Assembly: GCA_014804695.1 (NCBI GenBank)
Contig: JAAUZJ010000001.1
Span: forward strand, 56,193-120,192
Direction of reading: 5' to 3'
DNA: 64,000 nucleotides
Source of the DNA: Lachnospiraceae bacterium
Lineage (GTDB): Bacteria > Bacillota > Clostridia > Lachnospirales > Lachnospiraceae
Shown: positions 16,078 to 25,072 of the stretch, piece by piece
Numbering within the stretch: the stretch's first letter is position 1
Layout: every line of letters begins with the position of its first letter
Notes under the pieces: generated by a model
Databases searched by the model: none
What the model saw: the letters and a program-made list of their open reading frames with translations, nothing else
What the model was told of the DNA's origin: nothing
Position numbers and translations under genes: made by a program

Positions 16078-16905
16078 TTATAATCCTTCAAACAGATCAA
16101 TGACTAACTTAACCTCTCCAATACCAAGCCCAAGTTCTTTGGCTATCGCCATATTGGATTTACCTGCTTTATGAAGCTCACGAATTCTGTCATTGCTGTT
16201 TCTTGTATTCTCATTTTCATCTGCCTGAGACAAATATTCCTGCTCGTCTTCTGAAATCTCTTTTCCGAAAACTTCATCATTTACAGGAACAAACTGTCTT
16301 AAGTCATCCACATCAAAAGTTGGTTCTTTGGACGCAACATAATCATATTCGGCATCCGGATCATGGATTATTTCAACTCTTGGCGGCATAATAGGTACAA
16401 AATTGTCATCAAACACCGTATTTACCCTGCTTTTTACGGTTTCTTCAACTTCCTTTGCAGTCTCTTCTGCTTCTCTTGCCGTTATTTCTGCATCCTTAAG
16501 CGTCTGTTTCACTTCTTCCACAGTCTTATTTGCTTCAGAAACAACCTCTTTCAAGCTATCATGCTTGTCATTCAGCATATCGTATAAAAAAAGAACCTCT
16601 TTGTGATTCTTATTTATCTCTTCCAATACAGTATCTGAATATTCATTTATAGCCATTATTTTCTCATTGGCAAGTCTTTCCATTGAGCGTTCTGTCTTTT
16701 CTATTGCATAAGTGATCGCTTCATCTACAATATCTGAAATATGATCCTTAACATCCTCTAATTCTTTATCAATAAGCTTTCTGACTTCATCCTCACTTAT
16801 TAATTGAAGATCATCATCCATATCCTTCTTTTTGGCAGGTATAGCATATCCAAGCAGCATAACAACAACACCTGCTAAAATTAATATTATTTCAGTAACG
16901 CCCAT
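16078..16905 (-). CDS. DUF6115 protein, possible SwrB counterpart
   Basis: A 275-residue protein with a single N-terminal membrane helix (about 4-22), a long coiled coil (about 35-165) rich in Glu, Lys and Val, a proline-containing linker, and a C-terminal helix-turn-helix-like tail (IRELHKAGKSNMAIAKELG and following). DUF6115 is a name I recall for such proteins in Firmicutes flagellar loci. In Bacillus subtilis the gene swrB, which promotes basal body maturation, occupies the same place between sigD and rpsB and also encodes a single-span membrane protein. The functional equivalence is inferred from position and architecture only. Confidence 0.7.
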   Translation of the reverse strand: MGVTEIILILAGVVVMLLGYAIPAKKKDMDDDLQLISEDEVRKLIDKELEDVKDHISDIVDEAITYAIEKTERSMERLANEKIMAINEYSDTVLEEINKNHKEVLFLYDMLNDKHDSLKEVVSEANKTVEEVKQTLKDAEITAREAEETAKEVEETVKSRVNTVFDDNFVPIMPPRVEIIHDPDAEYDYVASKEPTFDVDDLRQFVPVNDEVFGKEISEDEQEYLSQADENENTRNSNDRIRELHKAGKSNMAIAKELGLGIGEVKLVIDLFEGL

Positions 16906-16950
16906 TCTAATGCCCGTGCCTTTCTATAACCTGCGATATTTGGTCCCCGC

Positions 16951-17277
16951 TTAGTAGGATGCATCAAAGTTTCCGACACCCTTTAGGAGTACCTTTCCAT
17001 CCGGCTCTATTGGTTCTTTTTTCTTTTTCTCTCTATTTTTACCGCCGTCTCCGATATATTCATTACTGCCCTTTTCTTTTGCATCATGCTTTTTATTCTG
17101 GTTTTCAGACTGTTGTTTTTTATTTACTTTTTTAACCTGATCTTCAGCCTGTTTGGCAACTTTCTCTACAGTAACCGCCTGCTCTACCATACCTCTTGTA
17201 TCTTCATGATGTTTGATATTGGTAAAATCCTGCGCTCTGGTAATCTGTCCCTGTATCTCAATCTGTCCTATTGCCAT
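16951..17277 (-). CDS. Small charged hypothetical protein in the flagellar region
   Basis: 108 residues beginning MAIGQIEIQGQITRAQD, with a Lys/Gln/Asn/Glu-rich middle (about 40-95) and a conserved-looking end GVGNFDASY. It has no signal peptide, membrane segment or recognisable domain. GGGGT lies before the ATG. Its place between fapA and the DUF6115 gene in one transcription unit suggests a flagellar or surface role. It was kept as real because of the ribosome site, its gene-sized spacing, and the absence of any competing frame. Confidence 0.65.
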   Translation of the reverse strand: MAIGQIEIQGQITRAQDFTNIKHHEDTRGMVEQAVTVEKVAKQAEDQVKKVNKKQQSENQNKKHDAKEKGSNEYIGDGGKNREKKKKEPIEPDGKVLLKGVGNFDASY

Positions 17278-17296
17278 ACCCCTGCACCAGCCTTTC

Positions 17297-18886
17297 TTAA
17301 ATACCGGTAAGCTTTACATCTCCACGCGATCTGATAAATCTGCAATACTGTGCCTCTTTTTGGATTATCATAGAAGAATCCCCTATACAGATTATCGTAC
17401 CGGGATATGCCGAACCTCTGACAACAACAGAGGCACCTTCTCTACACTTCATTTGATTTTGCAGTTTATCATGTTCCTCTGTGTATTTATTAAGCTGCTC
17501 TGATTTTGTGCGGCTTCCTTCTATAAGTGTCTGTACATATTGAACCTGCTCTGGCGAAAATTTAACACCCTTAGCCATCTTCTGCTTGGTAGCGGTCAAA
17601 ACTTGATTAATTTGCTGCAATGAACTATTCTCTGCATCTATCTTCGCCTGCAGCTCCGCAACTTTCGCTGCAATACTAGGATCTGTACCAACCTCAACAG
17701 TTGTATCTGCTCCCATTGTGGAACCCAAAGTTTTCACATTAATTGTATTTACCGCACTGACCTTTCCGCCAATAATAAAGCCCCTTTTACCGTCAACATT
17801 TACCTCCGTTCCTGCTGTTACACGGCTGTGTAAAATTGAATCAGACGCCACATATCCCTGCGCCTGCGCCTGAACATTCTCCAGGAACTTGGAAATTATA
17901 TTGCCTCCTGCTTTAAGTGTACCCTTTCCCATTCCGTTCATACCACGAGCAATAATAATATTACCATCTGCTTCCAATAAAGCGCCTTCTACAACACCCT
18001 TTACCTCGATGTTTCCCTTCGCCTTAACCTGAAAATTAGTAGCAACGTTTCCGTTAATCTGTACACTGCCTTCATAGTCTATGTTTCCGGTCGAGGTATC
18101 AACATTCTCAACAATCAACACATCAGAAACAAAAACATTATCATCTATTAATTCGACATGCCCATTGACCATTGAAGTCAATATAGTTCTGTCTTCTGAA
18201 ATTTCTATGTTATTACCATATTGTAATATTACATTTTTTACATCCGCCGGTTTAATACGGCTTCCCATAATATTCATGCCATATTTACCCGGAACTGCCG
18301 GAATAAGTTTGGCCAAAACATCGCCCTTATTACAATGCTGAACCACATTTAACTGGAAAAAGTCCACGCTGCCGTCTTCCTTCAATGTGGGCTTAGCTTT
18401 TCTATCAGTATTAAAACAGTATTCAATATAAGCATCTTTTCCCTGTACCGGCTCCAAACCTTCCGCAACTAAAATATCTTCACAGTATTTACGGTTTGCA
18501 AAATATGCGCTTATATTTTCCTTCTTAACTCCAAAACGGATTCCCCTGCTTGCAAGGTCGTTAACCAGTTCCTGTGCAGTCATTTCCTCCCCATCAACAG
18601 AAGGTGCATAAAATCTGACATACGCACTCATATAATCCTGTGAAACCGTAAATTTATAACTTTCACGTTCCTTAAGAGTCTGCCTTCTCTCTAAAACAAC
18701 CTGCTTTTCTTCATTTCCTAATGATTCAACGGCCTGATATAAAGTAGTTTTATCAAAATTAATATTCCTGCGTGACAAATACTCCGTCATTTCGTTTACA
18801 ACAATCGGTTCTCCTCCATCTGTAGGTGGAATCAATTTAATGCAAGTCTTATCAGTTTCGTGAACTAACCTAAAATATCCGTTCAT
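17297..18886 (-). CDS. FapA family protein (DUF342)
   Basis: 529-residue cytoplasmic protein. The N-terminal half (about 90-200) contains the FapA N-terminal domain, including GDVLAKLIPAVPGKYG. The middle (about 225-385) is a glycine-rich right-handed beta-helix with short repeats such as EGSVQINGNV and KGNIEVKGV, followed by a coiled coil (about 395-465) and a small beta tail. Family members are frequently found in flagellar and envelope loci of Firmicutes and have been linked to polar or membrane scaffolding; the molecular role is not settled. It starts 18 bases after fliA. Nothing in the sequence suggests a disrupted gene. Confidence 0.85.
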   Translation of the reverse strand: MNGYFRLVHETDKTCIKLIPPTDGGEPIVVNEMTEYLSRRNINFDKTTLYQAVESLGNEEKQVVLERRQTLKERESYKFTVSQDYMSAYVRFYAPSVDGEEMTAQELVNDLASRGIRFGVKKENISAYFANRKYCEDILVAEGLEPVQGKDAYIEYCFNTDRKAKPTLKEDGSVDFFQLNVVQHCNKGDVLAKLIPAVPGKYGMNIMGSRIKPADVKNVILQYGNNIEISEDRTILTSMVNGHVELIDDNVFVSDVLIVENVDTSTGNIDYEGSVQINGNVATNFQVKAKGNIEVKGVVEGALLEADGNIIIARGMNGMGKGTLKAGGNIISKFLENVQAQAQGYVASDSILHSRVTAGTEVNVDGKRGFIIGGKVSAVNTINVKTLGSTMGADTTVEVGTDPSIAAKVAELQAKIDAENSSLQQINQVLTATKQKMAKGVKFSPEQVQYVQTLIEGSRTKSEQLNKYTEEHDKLQNQMKCREGASVVVRGSAYPGTIICIGDSSMIIQKEAQYCRFIRSRGDVKLTGI

Positions 18887-18904
18887 GCTTACCCCATATT
18901 TTTC

Positions 18905-19687
18905 TCAATGTCTATTCGTTAATATTCCCATATAGTTTCCTAATTTTTCTCTCATTTTCTGCAAGGCCCTGGTATGAAGTTGTGAAATTCTTGATTCCGA
19001 TACTTCCAAAATGCTGCTTATTTCTTTAAGCGTCAGTTCTTCATAATAATACAGCACAATAACCTTCTTCTCTTTTTCCGTTAAAAGCTCTAATGACTCT
19101 GTGAGTATATTCTTCAGTTCGTCTCTTTCAATAACCTCTTCCGGTCCGTCAAACTGTGAACTGCGGTTATAACTATTATCAGTCGGTATCTCGCTTCCCT
19201 GTTCCAAGAACTCATTTAAGGAAACCACGTTTGTTACCTTCATTTGGGACTGCCAATCGACATACTCATCATTTGTTATCCCAAGATTTTCCGCTATTTC
19301 TTCATCAGTAGCGCTTCTTCCGTATTTAGTCTCGATTTCCCTGATCGCAGCGTCAATCTTCTTCTGTTTCTGCCTGATTGTTCTGGGAATCCAGTCCATT
19401 TTTCGTATCTGGTCCAGAATAGCGCCCCGAATTCTCAGACTTGCATAAGTTTCAAACTTAACATCTTTGAGCGCATCAAATTTATCAATGGCGTCTATAA
19501 GTCCAAAGACTCCGTAGCTTACTAAGTCCTCATATTCTACATTATAGCCAAGATACATACTTAGCCGCCCTGCAACCATTTTAACAAGCGGGGCATACTC
19601 CAATATGATTTTTTCCCTCACTTCGGTAGACTTGGTTTTTCCATATTCTTCCCAAAGCTTCTTTCTGCCTGCCTCGTCCATGTGCAT
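18905..19687 (-). CDS. fliA: Flagellar sigma factor sigma-28 (FliA/SigD)
   Basis: RNA polymerase sigma factor for late flagellar genes. All sigma-28 regions are present in 260 residues: region 2 with YEDLVSYGVFGLIDAID and FETYASLRIRGAI, region 3 with the typical DWIPRTIRQKQ, and region 4 with LTLKEISSILEVSESRISQ. It binds promoters like the one at 4674-4701. It lies near the end of the flagellar region, as sigD does in Bacillus subtilis, where distance from the operon promoter influences how often cells become motile. No FlgM anti-sigma gene is visible in this window. Confidence 0.96.
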   Translation of the reverse strand: MHMDEAGRKKLWEEYGKTKSTEVREKIILEYAPLVKMVAGRLSMYLGYNVEYEDLVSYGVFGLIDAIDKFDALKDVKFETYASLRIRGAILDQIRKMDWIPRTIRQKQKKIDAAIREIETKYGRSATDEEIAENLGITNDEYVDWQSQMKVTNVVSLNEFLEQGSEIPTDNSYNRSSQFDGPEEVIERDELKNILTESLELLTEKEKKVIVLYYYEELTLKEISSILEVSESRISQLHTRALQKMREKLGNYMGILTNRH

Positions 19688-19713
19688 TTCCCCATTAAAT
19701 CAGACTAAATAAC

Positions 19714-20130
19714 TCAATTATCGGTATCTCCAGTATCTCCATTATCTCCGGTTTCATCCGGCTCCTTCTCATAAACTTCCCCTTTGTCCATCCGCGCTTC
19801 TTCAATCTGCGCTTCAAAACGGTCTAACATGTACTTTAATATCTCGCCTGCAATGTAAAAAACAATCAATACGCATAACAACACTATAAGCATATCCTTC
19901 AGCTTATAATGTGATACAAACATAGTAATGCTAAAAATCGCACCCGCGAGCAACATAACAAAGGGCGGAATCAGTTTTCTCTTCTTCGCCCGCTCCTTAG
20001 CCTTCTTTTTCTCCAGCTCACGTTCACGCTCTTTTTCTTTTTCCTTCTCAATATCCGTAATATCAATAACGTCCACACTTTCGTCGGCGTTCATATTATC
20101 GGTAACAACTTCTTGATTTTCAGTATCCAA
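19714..20130 (-). CDS. Small two-span membrane protein, function unknown
   Basis: 138 residues. The N-terminal part (about 28-52) is an extremely charged Lys/Glu/Arg helix, followed by two hydrophobic helices (about 55-70 and 79-97) and an acidic tail ending with Gly/Asp/Thr repeats. The start is probably the TTG at 20130, since GGAAGGT lies seven bases upstream and no ATG competes. It sits between cheD and fliA. I do not recognise a family. The gene is likely real because it fills the gap exactly, with normal spacing. Confidence 0.6.
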   Translation of the reverse strand: MDTENQEVVTDNMNADESVDVIDITDIEKEKEKERERELEKKKAKERAKKRKLIPPFVMLLAGAIFSITMFVSHYKLKDMLIVLLCVLIVFYIAGEILKYMLDRFEAQIEEARMDKGEVYEKEPDETGDNGDTGDTDN

Positions 20131-20163
20131 CTTTCTTACCTTCCGTCTATATAAAATACTATA

Positions 20164-20652
20164 TTATATAGTTCTTTCAGGCTTACCAACCGCCCTTATT
20201 ACAAAATCTCCGGTTTCAGGATAAAAAATAACGGTTCTTCCGAAATTTTTACCAGTATCCTCCGCCAGAATCGGTATTTTTAACTCGGCAAGCTTCTTCT
20301 TGGTTGCCTCAACATTTCTTTCACCCACACGAACAGCTTCAGAATTGCCGCCCTGAAACGAGAACATCTGCGCTCCGCCGGCAATTTTTGCAACCAGTCT
20401 TCCCCTGTTCGCTCCCTTTGCGACAATTCTTCTTACCAGTTCTTCAATTCCGGTATCCGCAAATTTAGGTATATTTGAGTTATTTCTTATTGATTTGCTA
20501 TCCGGAAGCATAATATGCGCCAACCCGCCAATCTTAGTAACGGGATCGCGTATTGCTATTCCAACGCATGAACCCAGTCCTAATGTGGTAATCCCATCAG
20601 GACTTACACATATATTTAAGTCGGCCATCCCGACCTTTATCACCTCTGCCAT
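20164..20652 (-). CDS. cheD: Chemoreceptor glutamine deamidase CheD
   Basis: Deamidates glutamines on chemoreceptors and, in Gram-positive bacteria, binds CheC and stimulates its phosphatase activity. The 162 residues contain the catalytic Cys in LGLGSCVG and His in GGLAHIMLP. A later KIAGGAQMF segment is also typical. It lies 33 bases after cheC, matching their known partnership. No anomalies. Confidence 0.95.
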   Translation of the reverse strand: MAEVIKVGMADLNICVSPDGITTLGLGSCVGIAIRDPVTKIGGLAHIMLPDSKSIRNNSNIPKFADTGIEELVRRIVAKGANRGRLVAKIAGGAQMFSFQGGNSEAVRVGERNVEATKKKLAELKIPILAEDTGKNFGRTVIFYPETGDFVIRAVGKPERTI

Positions 20653-20685
20653 ATTCCTGAATCCCCACCTTCGTTATCAGTATTA

Positions 20686-21303
20686 CTAAACCCCCATACC
20701 AAGCGCCGATAAAATTTTACCGTAAGACTCCATATCAGGTATCAAAATAAAATATCCGTCTATTGATTCATCATCAAAAAATTTATTCTGGATCAAAAGC
20801 ATTTTATCGCCCATTTTACCAAACTGTATTGCCGGTACGCTCATAATAGCGCCCGCCATATCTACCGTAACATCAGGTATGGAAGGATAGATAACCAAGT
20901 TGGTCAATGCAGAAAGGGAATTCAGATAAGCGCCCGTAATAATATTACCGACTTCCTTTAATGCGGAAAACTCCATTTCTGTAAATTCTTCTCCCTCCAA
21001 TTCCATCCCCATAAGCTTTGAAACAAGAAATCTTGCGGCTTGTTTTTCCAGAAGAAACATTATACTACCGGTAATATCACCTTCCACTTCCAGGTATATT
21101 CCCGCCATTATCTGCTCTTCGCCGCCCATTGCTTCGCCTACTTCCTTAAACTCTAATAACGCAACGTTAGGAACGGACATATCCACTTTGCATTGGAGCA
21201 TCTGGGCTAACGCTGTTGTAGCGTTACCAGCCCCGATATTCCCGATTTCTCTTAAAATATCAAAATATTCCTGACTCATTGAGTCAAAATTCATTTCACT
21301 CAC
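20686..21303 (-). CDS. cheC: CheY-P phosphatase CheC
   Basis: Removes phosphate from CheY-P during adaptation. Both active-site signatures of the CheC/FliY family are intact: DILREIGN and SALKEVGN (pattern D/S-x3-E-x2-N), each followed by Pro after 22 residues. The protein has 205 residues, the usual length, and is cytoplasmic. The start is a GTG with GGAGG seven bases upstream. It sits between cheW and cheD, as in Bacillus. Confidence 0.95.
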   Translation of the reverse strand: MSEMNFDSMSQEYFDILREIGNIGAGNATTALAQMLQCKVDMSVPNVALLEFKEVGEAMGGEEQIMAGIYLEVEGDITGSIMFLLEKQAARFLVSKLMGMELEGEEFTEMEFSALKEVGNIITGAYLNSLSALTNLVIYPSIPDVTVDMAGAIMSVPAIQFGKMGDKMLLIQNKFFDDESIDGYFILIPDMESYGKILSALGMGV

Positions 21304-21314
21304 GTATTATCCTC

Positions 21315-21776
21315 CTATGAAACTTCCGGTACAACCATATTAAGGTCTAAAAGAGAAATTAGTCCGTCTTCACATTTTCCGACGCCTGAAATGAAATTTC
21401 CCTTTTCATCCTTAGAATCATAAGATACTTTTTCAATCTGACTGGCATCAAGTGTAACTACCTCTTTGACTTCGTCTACAATAATACCTATGTATCCCTG
21501 CGTCTCCAGTTTAATTATAATAATACGGCTGGATTTGGTAAACTCGTCCTCCGGAAGTCCCATTTTAATACGTATACTCATAACCGGAACAACTTCTCCA
21601 CGCAGGTTTATTACCCCTTTAAGATACGGGTCCACCTTAGGAACTCTTGTAATATGTGGCATCCTTACAATATTATCAATATATTTTATATTAATTCCAT
21701 ACTGCTCATCCCCCAGTTTGATCACTATAAACTGAGTTGTATCCCCAATTGTCTTTAATTCATCCATTCCGCTCAT
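21315..21776 (-). CDS. cheW: Chemotaxis coupling protein CheW
   Basis: Adaptor that connects chemoreceptors to CheA. The whole protein (153 residues) is one CheW domain with the expected elements FIVIKLGDEQYGI, a PYLKGVINLRGEVVPV core and a GIIVDEV strand. The ATG at 21776 has a G run directly before it; an ATG three codons in (21767) has better spacing and may be the true start. It begins 8 bases after cheA. Confidence 0.95.
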   Translation of the reverse strand: MSGMDELKTIGDTTQFIVIKLGDEQYGINIKYIDNIVRMPHITRVPKVDPYLKGVINLRGEVVPVMSIRIKMGLPEDEFTKSSRIIIIKLETQGYIGIIVDEVKEVVTLDASQIEKVSYDSKDEKGNFISGVGKCEDGLISLLDLNMVVPEVS

Positions 21777-21784
21777 CCCCCTTC

Positions 21785-23962
21785 TTAAATCAATGAGTTA
21801 GTATCAAGTATCAATGCCACTTCACCATCACCAAGAATCGTTGCTCCACTGATAATCTTACATTTATTAATGTATTTGCCCATTGACTTGATAACAATTT
21901 CCTGCTGGCCTATAAGTTCATCTACAACGAGTCCTGCCAGTCTGTCGCCTTTCTTGACAATAACAACAACCAGATTCTCATTAGGATCTTTATCACTCTT
22001 GATATCAAGAATCTCACTAAGTCTTATTACCGGAATGACATCGCCTCTAAGCCGGATTACTTCCTTATTCTGTACCAATTGAACATCACTAGGAGAAATG
22101 TCCTCCAATGTCTGTATTGAGCCTAACGAAATGGCGTACTTTTCATCACCGACAACAACCATAAGAGCCTGAATAATAGCAAGGGTAAGCGGAAGTCTGA
22201 TAATCCATGTGCTTCCTTCTCCCAGTTTACTCTTTACTTCAATCTCTCCACTGAGCGCTTCAATCTTGGATTTAACAACATCCAGACCTACGCCCCTTCC
22301 GGATATATCCGATACGGTTTTGGCGGTAGAGAAACCTGCGTTAAACAGTAAACCAATTATCTCTTTTTCGCTCATATTCGCAGCCTGTTCCTCAGTAATT
22401 ACGCCGCGTTCTATAGCCTTATTCTTAACTGATTCGGTGTCTATACCGTTACCGTCATCCCTTACTTCGATAACTACATTATTACCATCCTGGTAAGCAT
22501 CTAAGAAAATAGATCCAACTTCCGGCTTTCCTCTTTCCTTACGCAGTTCGTTCGATTCAAGTCCATGATCCGCCGAATTACGAAGAAGGTGCATAAGAGG
22601 ATCTCCGATTTCATCAACCACTGTTCTATCAAGCTCAGTCTCTTCACCTGACATATACAGTTCCATCTTCTTATCAAGTTTCTTGGATATATCACGAATC
22701 ATTCTTGGGAATTTAGTTACAATGCTTTCAATAGGCACCATTCGTACCTTCATAACGGATTCGTGAAGCAATGTAGTAACGCTCTCCAAATATTCAATCT
22801 GCTCGTTAACCTCGTTGTTTGCTCCGTTTCCGGTATTGGTATTGGTAGATGCCGATACCAGTGAGTTCTTTGCAATAATAAGTTCGCTGACCAGATTCAT
22901 CAAAGTATCCAGCTTCTCAATATCAACTCTGACAGTTCTGTTAACAACCGGTTTGCCGGCAGGCTGCTTCTTCTCATTCTTACTAGCTGCCGGTGCTGCC
23001 TGCTGCACTGAGCTGCCTGCATTTGCAGGTGCCGTAGTTTCTGCTGCAACCGGTTTATTGTCACTTTCAGCTTTGACAGGTGCAGTCTCCGTACTATTTT
23101 CAGGTTCGGGTGCACTGTCAGTTTCAGTTTCACTCTCCTTAGTCTCAGCAGATGCATGTACATTCTTAACAGTATATACACCGCCAACAACATTTTCTAT
23201 TTCAGACACAGCCCTGGCTGCCGTTAAAATATTCTCAAGAGTATCATCTGTTACTACTATAAGAGTAAAATCCAAATCAAATTTCTCATCCTCAATATCC
23301 TGCGTGGAAGGATTAGAATATACGATTTCACCGCTTTCTTCTACTGCCTTGAATACAAGAAAAGCTCTAGCTGCTTTAAGTATACATGATTCCTGTACAG
23401 TTACTGTCAGACCATATACGTTCTTACCCTGACTTACTGCTTCCGAAAGCACTAATTTTTCAGATTCACCCAATTTAACATCTTTCCATTTTTCATCGGC
23501 AACTTCATCACTTTCCTGTTGTGGGGCGCTCCCATCAGTGCGTTCTTTGGCAGGCGCCGCTTCTTCTTTTGCAGCCGAGCCGCCATTTAAGATTTCATTA
23601 AGCTGTTTGATCAAGGGTTCGTTATCATTGGTACCCTCATCAGCGCTATCCCTGATATTCGAGTTATACTCCTCTAATGCATCAAGGCACTGGAAAAGTA
23701 TATCAATCATATTTGCCTTCACTGTAATATTGCCGTTACGCACTTCTGAAAATACGTTTTCCATATCATGGGTAAGATTCTGCATTCTCTTATACCCCAT
23801 GGTACCTGCCATACCTTTCAGTGAATGTGCAGCGCGGAAAATCTCATTGATAGTATCCATATTGTCCGGTTCCTGTTCCAATGAGAGAATCTGCGTATTC
23901 AAATTCTGTAAATGTTCATTTGTTTCATCAAGGAAAATTTCCAAATACTGGCTTACATCCAT
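21785..23962 (-). CDS. cheA: Chemotaxis histidine kinase CheA
   Basis: Receptor-controlled kinase that phosphorylates CheY and CheB. Domains in order: P1 with phosphorylated His46 in AAHSLKG, a P2-like response-regulator-binding region (about 170-270), an Ala/Glu/Pro-rich linker (about 275-345), P3 dimerisation helices starting at VRVDIEKLD, the P4 kinase domain with LLRNSADHG (N box), DDGNGID and GRGVGLDVV, and the P5 CheW-like domain. 725 residues, the usual size. It follows cheB by one base, so translation is coupled. Confidence 0.96.
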   Translation of the reverse strand: MDVSQYLEIFLDETNEHLQNLNTQILSLEQEPDNMDTINEIFRAAHSLKGMAGTMGYKRMQNLTHDMENVFSEVRNGNITVKANMIDILFQCLDALEEYNSNIRDSADEGTNDNEPLIKQLNEILNGGSAAKEEAAPAKERTDGSAPQQESDEVADEKWKDVKLGESEKLVLSEAVSQGKNVYGLTVTVQESCILKAARAFLVFKAVEESGEIVYSNPSTQDIEDEKFDLDFTLIVVTDDTLENILTAARAVSEIENVVGGVYTVKNVHASAETKESETETDSAPEPENSTETAPVKAESDNKPVAAETTAPANAGSSVQQAAPAASKNEKKQPAGKPVVNRTVRVDIEKLDTLMNLVSELIIAKNSLVSASTNTNTGNGANNEVNEQIEYLESVTTLLHESVMKVRMVPIESIVTKFPRMIRDISKKLDKKMELYMSGEETELDRTVVDEIGDPLMHLLRNSADHGLESNELRKERGKPEVGSIFLDAYQDGNNVVIEVRDDGNGIDTESVKNKAIERGVITEEQAANMSEKEIIGLLFNAGFSTAKTVSDISGRGVGLDVVKSKIEALSGEIEVKSKLGEGSTWIIRLPLTLAIIQALMVVVGDEKYAISLGSIQTLEDISPSDVQLVQNKEVIRLRGDVIPVIRLSEILDIKSDKDPNENLVVVIVKKGDRLAGLVVDELIGQQEIVIKSMGKYINKCKIISGATILGDGEVALILDTNSLI

Positions 23963-23963
23963 C

Positions 23964-25040
23964 TTACCTTACCCCCACGTTCATCGTAATCTCATGCGCA
24001 ATCTGTTCAAGCGGTACAATCTGGTCCGCAAGTCCTGCGTTTACCACACTTCTTGGCATTCCATATACCGCACATGTACTTGATTCCTGCGCAATAACAT
24101 GCAGTTTCTTTTTCTTTTTCAGATTTATGATTCCTTTTGTCCCGTCAGCTCCCATACCGGTCATAACTACACATACGACCTCATCAAATTTACTGTCGCA
24201 TAGAGATTCATACATATAGTTTGCACAAGGCTTTACGCCCTCGCGGTTTGGTTCATCCGTATAATGAATACTATATTTACCCGAAGACATTACTATATTC
24301 AGATGCTTTCCGCCTTTGGCAATATAGACATTTCCCGCTTCCAATACATCACCTTCCGCAGCTTCTTTTACATGAAGCTCGCTAAGCGTGTCAAGCCGTT
24401 CCGCCAAAGATGCGGTGAAAGCAGCCGGCATATGCTGTACAATAACCACCGGAACCTTAAGATTTCCAGGCAGCTTAGGAACTACTGACTGCAATGCCTT
24501 AGGCCCTCCTGTAGAACTTGCGATTGCTACAATCTTGCTTCCGGAAACCACCGGTATACTCCTTCTCGGTATATCCATTACCTTCCTTGGAGCAGCTGGA
24601 ATTTTGCTTGTCGGAAGCTTCTGGAATACATTCATCTTCATCTTGGAATCCGAAACCGCGGTCAGCACATTAAGCAGCCTATCCTTAAAATCTTCGGTCC
24701 GGCAGTCCATAGCATTGCCCGGCTTATGTACAAAGTCCATAGCGCCTAACTCCAGCGCATCTAATGTAGTCTTAGCGCCCTCCATAGTGTCGGTACTTAC
24801 CATCATTATGTTCGCTGAAACTTTACGCTTTTGCAGCTCCTGAAGTAACTCCAGTCCATTCATACGAGGCATATTCACATCCAGAATAACGGCATCATAA
24901 GATTTAGAACAAATCAAATCCAACGCTTCCAAACCATTGGTTGCCTTATCCTGCACATGGAATCTTTCATCGCTCTCTATTATATCACAAATTACCCTTC
25001 TCATGAGTGCAGAGTCATCAACAACAAGAATATTTTTCAT
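23964..25040 (-). CDS. cheB: Chemoreceptor methylesterase/deamidase CheB
   Basis: Response regulator that demethylates chemoreceptors. The N-terminal receiver has the acidic pair DD near residue 8 and the phosphorylated Asp54 in VILDVNMP. The C-terminal esterase shows the catalytic Ser in SSTGGP, His in VQHMP and Asp in MTGMGADG. The start at 25040 begins right at the receiver fold (MKNILVVDDS); ATG 25055 is an in-frame alternative with a GGAG site. It follows the PilZ gene closely in the flagellar operon. Confidence 0.95.
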   Translation of the reverse strand: MKNILVVDDSALMRRVICDIIESDERFHVQDKATNGLEALDLICSKSYDAVILDVNMPRMNGLELLQELQKRKVSANIMMVSTDTMEGAKTTLDALELGAMDFVHKPGNAMDCRTEDFKDRLLNVLTAVSDSKMKMNVFQKLPTSKIPAAPRKVMDIPRRSIPVVSGSKIVAIASSTGGPKALQSVVPKLPGNLKVPVVIVQHMPAAFTASLAERLDTLSELHVKEAAEGDVLEAGNVYIAKGGKHLNIVMSSGKYSIHYTDEPNREGVKPCANYMYESLCDSKFDEVVCVVMTGMGADGTKGIINLKKKKKLHVIAQESSTCAVYGMPRSVVNAGLADQIVPLEQIAHEITMNVGVR

Positions 25041-25072
25041 TTTTTTCCACCCCATTCTCTCCACTATTACTA

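Noticed and set aside
22815-23432. Plus-strand 205-codon open frame opposite cheA
   Set aside because: It mirrors the Ala/Glu-rich CheA linker and shows no domain or ribosome site.
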